DNA of 7,440 nt from Kiritimatiellia bacterium. Lineage in GTDB: Bacteria > Verrucomicrobiota > Kiritimatiellia > RFP12 > UBA3636. Below the pieces are notes generated by a model. That model did not search any database. It worked only from the letters and a program-made list of their open reading frames with translations, and was not told the origin of the DNA. Below, in pieces: positions 1-5,281 of this stretch. Position numbers and translations under genes: made by a program. The stretch covers positions 1 to 7,440 of the forward strand of contig JAFSUV010000029.1 of NCBI GenBank assembly GCA_017450425.1, given 5' to 3'. Numbering within the stretch: position 1 is the first letter of the stretch; each line of letters starts with the position of its first letter.

Positions 1-1650
1 ACTTGGTCAATTGCGGACAATTGGGATGGCACAGAAATCAGCGAGGACGGACTGCTTCAGTTATGGACTTCCGGTTGGAGCTTCGATTCCGAATACGGCA
101 CGGAAAACTACGACATCACCGTGACCGATGCCGAGGGGCGTAGCACGATGCAGACGATTACCATTGTCATTGACAACAATCCAAACGACGAGCCTGTCAT
201 CGACGCCGTATCGCCGGATGGCTGGTATTACAATGCCGGCATTACGACGCCAGTCGGAGAGGAGATTGTGTTTTCTGTCGAGGCACATGACCCGGAGGGA
301 GAACCGCTGTCCTTCATTTGGCGGCTAGATGATGTGGACCTTGGCGAGACCGGTTCGACTTGGTCGTGGACGCCAGAGCGCGCAGACATCGGTAGCCACA
401 AAGTGAGCGTCCGTTGCTCCGATGGCGAACGCAACAGTTGGTGGAGGGCTTGGTATTTCAATGTCGCCACGACCAATGTTCTGTCAGCCGAGATCGCCCT
501 CCCCACCGCCGTTGTCGGTGAGGCGTATGCGTCGGCATTCTCGGTGTCCGGCGGCACGGAGCCGTATGCCTGGGGTGCGCAATATGCCATGACACGCGAG
601 GAGGGCACCTTCGCGAAGGTAGGCGTCGCGCAGGATGGGGATGCTGACGAAGAATGCTGGAACGTGTCGCTTCCGTTCTCCTTCCCCTTCTACGGGCAGA
701 CATACGACACAATCTACGTCTCCGACAATGGGACAATCTGCCTAGACGGTGCTTTTTCAAAATATGCGTTCAATGAAAGTGACTTCAGATCCCATGCCAT
801 AATTGCGCCGCACTGGTCAGACATGGATGGCAGTTTGCAGACAGCTTTCATTGATTCTTCAACGGAAGATGCAATAACCATTCGCTGGCGCACTTACTAT
901 TGGGGCGATAGCGTTAGCGGCACAATGCCCATTGAGTTTTCGGCGACACTGTGCGCGAACGGTGAAATCCGCTTTGCATACGGAGGAAACGCGCAGGCCA
1001 GTGCGGTGGGCATTTCCGCCGGAGACGGCGTCCGCTTCGATCTTCCCGCCGCCCTGCGGAATGCCTCGCTTGGCGGCTCGGCGGATGTCGTGTTCCGTCC
1101 GGCGACGTTCGCGCCGGGTCTCACGCTGGCCTCAAACGGCACCGTTTCCGGAACACCGACTGCTGCCGGGACGTATCGCATTCCCGTTTCGGTCGTCGAT
1201 GACGAGGGCGCGACGTGGAGCGGCGAAGCCGTGCTGTATGTCGTGGCCGATGCTGAATCCTCCACGCTCACCACGTCAGTCCCGGTGCCGCATTCCTTCC
1301 TCGACACGGATTATCCATTGCTGCTTTCGGCGCACGGCGGCGACTACGAGGCGGCGGCGAATGCTCCCGCCGCGAACGGGGTGAACAAGGTCTGGGAATG
1401 CTACGTCGCGGGAATCGACCCGACGGACGAGGAGGCGCGGTTCGAAGCGACGATTGAGATCGGCCCGGACGGGAAGCCTGAAGTGAAGTGGAATCCGCCG
1501 CTTTCGGAAGAGGAGACGGCCAAGCGCATCTACAGGACATACGGCAGGAAGACGCTCGATCCGAAGGAGGAGTGGACGGCCGTGACGGATGTCTCCGACC
1601 TCGACGCGGCGGGGTGGAAGTTTTTCAAGGCGGCAGTGGAGATGAAGTAG
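1..1650 (+). CDS. C-terminal part of a large secreted/surface protein with Ig-like domains
   Basis: The frame is open from base 1, so the true start lies upstream and 549 residues are visible (residue numbers count from base 1). In order: a PKD/cadherin-like beta domain (about 60-157, with D-P-E-G-E-P-L-S-F-x-W); the first half of a putative Ig (He_PIG) domain (about 167-192, ending G-G-T-E-P-Y-A-W); an inserted beta domain (about 193-369) with F-P-F-Y-G-x-T-Y, V-S-D-N-G-T and G-I-S-A-G-D-G; the second He_PIG half (about 370-416, P-G-L-T-L-x-S-N-G-T-V-S-G-T-P-T); and a C-terminal module (about 425-549) starting with W-E-C-Y-V-A-G-I-D-P-T. I associate that module with many Kiritimatiellota extracellular proteins. 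No enzyme motif is visible. A role in adhesion or polysaccharide binding is inference. Base composition is less GC-rich than in the bioB-copA genes. The gene converges on the sirtuin gene. Confidence 0.85.
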   Translation, partial: TWSIADNWDGTEISEDGLLQLWTSGWSFDSEYGTENYDITVTDAEGRSTMQTITIVIDNNPNDEPVIDAVSPDGWYYNAGITTPVGEEIVFSVEAHDPEGEPLSFIWRLDDVDLGETGSTWSWTPERADIGSHKVSVRCSDGERNSWWRAWYFNVATTNVLSAEIALPTAVVGEAYASAFSVSGGTEPYAWGAQYAMTREEGTFAKVGVAQDGDADEECWNVSLPFSFPFYGQTYDTIYVSDNGTICLDGAFSKYAFNESDFRSHAIIAPHWSDMDGSLQTAFIDSSTEDAITIRWRTYYWGDSVSGTMPIEFSATLCANGEIRFAYGGNAQASAVGISAGDGVRFDLPAALRNASLGGSADVVFRPATFAPGLTLASNGTVSGTPTAAGTYRIPVSVVDDEGATWSGEAVLYVVADAESSTLTTSVPVPHSFLDTDYPLLLSAHGGDYEAAANAPAANGVNKVWECYVAGIDPTDEEARFEATIEIGPDGKPEVKWNPPLSEEETAKRIYRTYGRKTLDPKEEWTAVTDVSDLDAAGWKFFKAAVEMK

Positions 1651-1658
1651 GGGGCGGC

Positions 1659-1719
1659 GGGCGTTTCGTGGAAACGCCCCTACCGGGGCGGCTGGTAGAG
1701 ACGCGCCGACGGCGCGTCT
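1659..1719. repeat. REP/BIME-like paired hairpin element, intergenic copy
   Basis: Two perfect hairpins, each with 9-bp arms and a 3-base loop, lie between convergent stop codons. Hairpin B has arms 1659-1667 (GGGCGTTTC) and 1671-1679 with loop GTG. Hairpin A has arms 1699-1707 (AGACGCGCC) and 1711-1719 with loop GAC. GGTAG (1694-1698) sits directly at the foot of A, and its complement CTACC (1680-1684) directly at the foot of B, so each unit is GGTAG plus a hairpin and the two point away from each other. GGTAG and CTACC can also pair with one another. The layout resembles REP units mobilised by RAYT (TnpA-REP) transposases, which recognise a GTAG-type foot. It may also act as a bidirectional transcription barrier, although there is no T-run. 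Confidence 0.8.
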
Positions 1720-1828
1720 GGTGCGATGCGGGAGATAGACCGCCGCAGCGTCAAGGTTTTAGGCAACCGAGCGGCACCACAGGATGGGGCAAGTCCGCCA
1801 ACCGGGAGTCCTGTCGTCCGTTTCCGAT

Positions 1829-2560
1829 TCAAACGGAACGTTGAACGGCTTGCGCAAAGGCGGCGAGGTCGTCCGCGCGGAAGAAGGCGAATCTGTCGAG
1901 CGGGGTTTCACCGCGGTTGACGATGGCGAGCCGCGCGCCGGCGCGGAGGGCGGCGAGGGGAATCGACGCTGCGGGCTGCACGACGAGCGAAGAGCCGAGG
2001 ACGACCATGAGGTCGCACCTCCCGGCAAGTTCCATCGCTCCTCTGAATGCCTCTTCCGGAAGCGCTTCGCCGAAAAATGTGATGTCGGGCTTGAAAGGGC
2101 CGCCGCATTTTTCGCATAGCGGCACGGCGCCGGGAACGCCGGCGCGGAGGGCGCGGATTTCGTCGAATGTCTTTTGCGCGCCGCAACGGCGGCAATGGTG
2201 GAGCGCTGCCGAACCGTGGACCGCGAAAACCGGGTCCGACCCGGCTCGCTCGTGCAGTCCGTCGATGTTCTGGGTCGCGACGCCGGCGCACTTTCCGGCC
2301 TTTTGCAACGCCACGAGCGCTTCGTGCACTGGGCCGGGGCGCGTTTCGGAGTTGCCATAGACGAGCGCATCCGCGTGGCTGTAGAAGAATCCGGGGTCGC
2401 GGTCGAACAGGTCTATCTCGAACATCCTGGCGGCATCCGGGTCGCGGTAAACGCCGTCCGGTCCGCGGAAGTCCGGGATTCCGCAGAGGGTTGACACTCC
2501 GGCGCCGGTGAAAAACATCGTCGTTTTGGCACGTTTTATTGCGTCTATCAGGATTTCCAT
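1829..2560 (-). CDS. cobB: Sir2-family NAD-dependent protein deacylase
   Basis: A 243-residue sirtuin that removes acyl groups from lysines, using NAD+ and releasing nicotinamide and O-acyl-ADP-ribose in the cytoplasm. Visible motifs: G-A-G-V-S-T-x-x-G-I-P-D-F-R-G at 19-33, T-Q-N-I-D-G-L-H at 96-103, catalytic His115 in V-H-G, four zinc cysteines (123, 126, 149, 152), P-D-I-T-F-F-G-E near 158-165, G-S-S-L-V-V at 189-194 and I-V-N at 213-215. The pattern (F-E-I-D-L-F, then V-N-R-G-E-T-P-L-D) is close to the Thermotoga-type (class U) sirtuins, and the length is complete. The ATG at 2560 is preferred because the sirtuin fold begins there. A GTG at 2608 would add 16 residues without a convincing ribosome site and would overlap thiF. 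It is the last gene of the minus-strand run, 34 bases after thiF. The substrate is unknown. Confidence 0.93.
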   Translation of the reverse strand: MEILIDAIKRAKTTMFFTGAGVSTLCGIPDFRGPDGVYRDPDAARMFEIDLFDRDPGFFYSHADALVYGNSETRPGPVHEALVALQKAGKCAGVATQNIDGLHERAGSDPVFAVHGSAALHHCRRCGAQKTFDEIRALRAGVPGAVPLCEKCGGPFKPDITFFGEALPEEAFRGAMELAGRCDLMVVLGSSLVVQPAASIPLAALRAGARLAIVNRGETPLDRFAFFRADDLAAFAQAVQRSV

Positions 2561-2594
2561 GTTGAGAGTTCCGGTTGGAAACGGAGCGGACGTT

Positions 2595-3194
2595 TCAAAG
2601 TTCTTCACCTAGCAGGAGCGCGACTACTGCGTTTGCCTGCATCGCGGCGGCGATGCCGACACGCGGACTGACTGGCGCAAGGCCGCTGCGGATGTCGCTT
2701 TCGGTGTCGCCGATTAGGACGAGATTCCTTCCGACGCGGCGCTGCCCGATTCTGAGCGAGCGGCCCCATCCGGCAATCCCGCTTGCCGAAACCACGGTTT
2801 TCGAGGTTTGCAGCAGCGCCTTGAGGAACATCGCCTTCGCATCCGCAGAATCGAGCGCTTCCACGACGATTTGGCAATCCGCGAACGTCGAAGCCGCATT
2901 TTCCGGCGCGAGTCTCATGTCGTGGAGCGTTAGATCGAGATCCGGCTCTATCCGCCGCAGATTCGCGGCAAGGGCTTCGACCTTTTTGACGCCGAGTTGA
3001 TCCCGGAAGAAAAACTGGCGGTTGAGGTTGGACTCGCTTACGACGTCGAAGTCCGCCACGACGAACCGTTTCAATCCGGCCCGCACGAGATGCATTGCGC
3101 AGTTCGAGCCGAGTCCGCCCGCGCCGGCGATGCCGACGGTCGCGCTTTCAAGAATCTTCCGTTCGCGCTCTGTCAGATACGAGTTCGCGCCCAT
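2595..3194 (-). CDS. thiF: ThiF family 2: ThiS adenylyltransferase
   Basis: A 199-residue E1-like enzyme that should adenylate the C-terminal glycine of ThiS with ATP, the first step in making the ThiS thiocarboxylate used as a sulfur donor. Visible: the Rossmann ATP site G-A-G-G-L-G-S-N at 24-31, the acidic/Arg motif D-F-D-V-V-S-x-S-N-L-N-R-Q at 48-60, V-E-A-L-D-S-A-D-A-K at 111-120, and P-R-V-G-I-A-A-A-M-Q-A-N at 177-188. It lacks the CxxC zinc pairs and catalytic cysteine of E. coli ThiF; only Cys32 and Cys107 are present. That matches the short family 2 proteins found mainly in anaerobes. The ATG at 3194 lies four bases after the thiS stop, with GGAGG eight bases upstream. The frame stays open upstream to 3293, but that part is only thiS read in another frame. 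Confidence 0.92.
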   Translation of the reverse strand: MGANSYLTERERKILESATVGIAGAGGLGSNCAMHLVRAGLKRFVVADFDVVSESNLNRQFFFRDQLGVKKVEALAANLRRIEPDLDLTLHDMRLAPENAASTFADCQIVVEALDSADAKAMFLKALLQTSKTVVSASGIAGWGRSLRIGQRRVGRNLVLIGDTESDIRSGLAPVSPRVGIAAAMQANAVVALLLGEEL

Positions 3195-3198
3195 CGCT

Positions 3199-3399
3199 TC
3201 AACCTCCGGAAACGATGTTGAACACGTTGAGTTCAGCGCCTTCGGAAAGGGCGATGGTGGAGAAGTCGAAGTCGGCGGCGTAGACTTCGCCACCGTATTC
3301 CACGATCGCCGTCTTGGCGGAGATGCCGTTTTCGTCGAGAAAACCGGCGACGGTCGCCGCCGCAGTTTCCTTGTCGTTTCCCTGGTATTTGATTTTCAT
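3199..3399 (-). CDS. thiS: Sulfur carrier protein ThiS (ubiquitin-like)
   Basis: A 66-residue protein with the features of the MoaD/ThiS ubiquitin-like family: small size, a beta-strand start (M-K-I-K-Y), a central acidic stretch, and the invariant C-terminal Gly-Gly (65-66) after V-F-N-I-V-S. Adenylation and sulfuration of the last glycine would turn it into a thiocarboxylate donor. Its immediate partner gene is thiF, four bases downstream. In thiamin synthesis ThiS delivers sulfur to ThiG, but no thiG, thiH or thiC gene is in the window, and the upstream neighbour is biotin synthase. The final recipient is therefore open: thiazole synthase encoded elsewhere, or another sulfur-using enzyme. 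No clear Shine-Dalgarno sequence precedes the ATG. Confidence 0.87.
   Translation of the reverse strand: MKIKYQGNDKETAAATVAGFLDENGISAKTAIVEYGGEVYAADFDFSTIALSEGAELNVFNIVSGG
3203..3207 (-). promoter_or_regulatory. Shine-Dalgarno of thiF inside the thiS Gly-Gly codons
   Basis: On the minus strand GGAGG ends eight bases before the thiF ATG at 3194. The same bases are the last two sense codons of thiS (GGA GGT), followed by TGA. The strong ribosome site fixes the thiF start and suggests translational coupling of the two partner proteins. Confidence 0.8.
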
Positions 3400-3436
3400 G
3401 GCGAGTGATGCGCGAAGTGCGAAGTTTTGAACAGCG

Positions 3437-4423
3437 TTAGGCTTTGAAGGGACGGCCGACGGCGTATCCGGCGGCCGCGGCGAGGGAGCGGTCGTCGTCG
3501 AAGTCGGCGCCGGGGGTGGTGAGAAGCGGGCCGGCGATGCCGGCTGACATCCCGGCGTGGATGCATCGGGCCGCGGTGTCGTCGCTCATGTCGCGCCGGC
3601 CGCCCGCGAAGCGCAGCGGCGTGGCGGGGTTCGCGAGGCGCAGGACTGCGACGCTGTCCACCACGTGCTCCGGATCGAGGATGCCGCGCGCGCCGAGCGG
3701 CGTGCCCTCGATCGGGTGCAGTACGTTCACGGGAATGGAGTCCGGCGCGATTTCGCGGAGCGCCAGGGCGAACTCGACGAGCTGCTCGTCCGTTTCGCCC
3801 ATCCCGATGATGCCGCCGCAGCAGATCTGGAAGCCGAGCCGGCGCGCGGCGCGGAGCGTCGCGAGCTGGTCGGCAAACGTGTGCGTCGTGCAGAGCGAGG
3901 GGAAGAGCGACGGCGCGGCCTCGATGTTGCAGTGGATGCGTTGCAGACCCGCATCCTTGAGGCGGGCAAGATCCTCTTCCGAAAGGAGCCCGAGCGAAGC
4001 GCACAGCCCGATTTCCGGCGCCGCCGCGCGCATCGCGCGGAGCGCGTCGCAAGCGTTCCCGACGTCCTCCGGTGAAAGGCACCGCCCCGCCGTCACGATG
4101 CCGATCCGGTCCGCGCCGTTCGCCTCCGCCTCCTTCGCGGCCCTGACGCACGCCTCCGTGCCGACCCACCCGTAGGCTGCGCACTCGGTCTTCCAGTGGG
4201 CGGACTGCGCGCACCACTTGCAGTTCTCCGGGCAGCGCCCCGAGCGGGCGTTGATGATCGAGCAGAAGTCGAAGTGCGCGGGCTTGAACGCCTCGGTCAC
4301 GCGGTGCGCGGCCTCGCGCAACTCTTCGCGCGGGGCGTTTTGGAGGAGATCGAGGAGTTCCGTCGCCGTGGCTGGGGCACCGCCGGCGATCAGTCGGTCG
4401 GCGAGAGAGGAAGCAACAGTCAT
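3437..4423 (-). CDS. bioB: Biotin synthase, anaerobe-type (radical SAM)
   Basis: A 328-residue radical SAM enzyme that inserts sulfur into dethiobiotin, the last step of biotin synthesis. The [4Fe-4S]/SAM site is C64-x3-C68-x2-C71 in R-C-P-E-N-C-K-W-C-A-Q-S. The family pattern continues with C-A-S-L-G-L-L at 141-147, C-C-G-G-I-I-G-M-G-E at 201-210, S-I-P-V-N at 229-233, A-G-G-R-R at 273-277 and L-L-T-T-P at 300-304. Aligned by eye to E. coli BioB, Cys128 (here Cys141), Cys188 (Cys201) and Arg260 (Arg276) are kept. The Cys97 position is Gly108, and extra cysteines appear at 81, 115, 165, 178 and 202. This fits the BioB type of obligate anaerobes with a different auxiliary cluster. The ATG at 4423 overlaps the larE stop (ATGA), with purine-rich GGAAAAGAA just before it. 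Confidence 0.94.
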   Translation of the reverse strand: MTVASSLADRLIAGGAPATATELLDLLQNAPREELREAAHRVTEAFKPAHFDFCSIINARSGRCPENCKWCAQSAHWKTECAAYGWVGTEACVRAAKEAEANGADRIGIVTAGRCLSPEDVGNACDALRAMRAAAPEIGLCASLGLLSEEDLARLKDAGLQRIHCNIEAAPSLFPSLCTTHTFADQLATLRAARRLGFQICCGGIIGMGETDEQLVEFALALREIAPDSIPVNVLHPIEGTPLGARGILDPEHVVDSVAVLRLANPATPLRFAGGRRDMSDDTAARCIHAGMSAGIAGPLLTTPGADFDDDRSLAAAAGYAVGRPFKA

Positions 4424-5241
4424 TTCTTTTCCAGCGTTTCGTTGAGGCTGCCGGTGCGGTAGCCTTGGAGGTCGAGGGAGACGTAGGTGAATCCGATGGC
4501 GCGGAGCGCTGCGGCGACATCGCCAGCGCGGGCGGCAATGCGGGGGATTTCGGCGGGCGCGACTTCGATGCGGGCGAGGGAGCCGCCGTGGCAGCGCACG
4601 CGCAATTGTCCGATGCCGGGAAAGGCACCGCGTAGCCACTCCTCGGCGCGACCCACGCGGTCGAGCCCGTCCGCCGTGATGCGCTCGCCTGAGGGGAAGC
4701 GCGAGGCGAGGCACGCGAAAGAGGGTTTGTCCGCCGTGGAGAGTCCCATCTCGCGCGAAAGCGCGCGGATGTCGGTCTTTGCGAGGCCCGCCTCGTGCAG
4801 CGGGCTGCGGATGCCGAGCTCGCGGATCGCGCGGCGGCCGGGGCGGTAGTCGCCGTCATCATCGAGGTTGGAGCCTTCCAGGACGGCGGCAAGGCCGTTT
4901 TCGCGGGCAAAGGCGAGCATCTTGCCAAAGAGGGCTTTCTTGCAGTGGTAGCAGCGGTCTGGAGGATTCTCCGCGAAACCGGGAACGTCCAGTTCCTCGG
5001 AATCGAGGATGGCGTGGCGGACGCCCTCGGCGCGGCAGAAGGCGGCGGCTTCGTCGATTTCGCGTGCCGGGAAAGACCGCGACCTCGCCGTGACGGCGAC
5101 GACGCGGTCGCCTAGCGCCTCATGCGCCATGCGCAGGAGGAAGGAGGAGTCCACGCCCGCCGAGAAGGCGACTACGGCAGAGCCAAGGTCGCGCAGGGAG
5201 GCGCGGAGAGAATCGAGTTTTGCGGAAAGATCCGGGTTCAT
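4420..5241 (-). CDS. larE: LarE-type ATP-dependent sacrificial sulfur transferase
   Basis: A 273-residue PP-loop ATP pyrophosphatase. LarE AMPylates the carboxylates of the nickel-pincer nucleotide precursor and gives up the sulfur of its own cysteine. Visible: PP-loop S-A-G-V-D-S-S at 27-33, R-C-Y-H-C-K-K at 96-102, E-G-S-N-L-D-D-D-G-D-Y-R-P-G at 122-135, K-P-S-F-A-C-L-A-S-R at 172-181 with Cys177 at the sacrificial position, and the C-terminal G-F-T-Y-V-x-L-D-L-x-G-Y-R-x-G-S-x-N at 250-267. A single cysteine in that segment favours the sacrificial mode over a cluster-bound form, though this is inference. No larA, larB or larC gene is here; the gene overlaps bioB by four bases. A related role as sulfur donor for another product is therefore possible. 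The ATG at 5241 gives the full family length; no obvious Shine-Dalgarno is seen. Confidence 0.9.
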   Translation of the reverse strand: MNPDLSAKLDSLRASLRDLGSAVVAFSAGVDSSFLLRMAHEALGDRVVAVTARSRSFPAREIDEAAAFCRAEGVRHAILDSEELDVPGFAENPPDRCYHCKKALFGKMLAFARENGLAAVLEGSNLDDDGDYRPGRRAIRELGIRSPLHEAGLAKTDIRALSREMGLSTADKPSFACLASRFPSGERITADGLDRVGRAEEWLRGAFPGIGQLRVRCHGGSLARIEVAPAEIPRIAARAGDVAAALRAIGFTYVSLDLQGYRTGSLNETLEKK

Positions 5242-5281
5242 GGCAAGGCGGGGGATGTCGCTTCTCGGCGGACGGCGCGAG

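Noticed and set aside
1738..1828. Riboswitch-like stretch after the sirtuin (A-C-C-G-G-G-A-G-x-C-C-T-G, loosely like a cobalamin box)
   Set aside because: The rest of the cobalamin fold is not visible and it lies downstream of convergent genes, not before a start codon.
1817..1837. 7-bp stem with 7-base loop over the sirtuin stop codon, considered as a terminator
   Set aside because: No T-run follows on the minus strand and the stem is short; it could be chance in this composition.
2561..2608. GTG start of the sirtuin 16 codons earlier
   Set aside because: The extra residues match nothing in the sirtuin fold, there is no good ribosome site, and the start would overlap thiF.
3449..3466. Sequence in the bioB 3' end resembling hairpin A of the repeat (GGACGGCCGACGGCG)
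   Set aside because: The arms do not pair fully, there is no GTAG foot, and it encodes an ordinary BioB C-terminus.
4424..4714. Upstream extension of BioB by about 97 residues
   Set aside because: The added part is larE read in another frame. BioB homology starts at the ATG at 4423, which overlaps the larE stop.
3396..4928. A 510-codon minus-strand frame across bioB and larE
   Set aside because: Low-complexity Arg/Ala/Pro peptide with no family motif; bioB and larE explain the same DNA.
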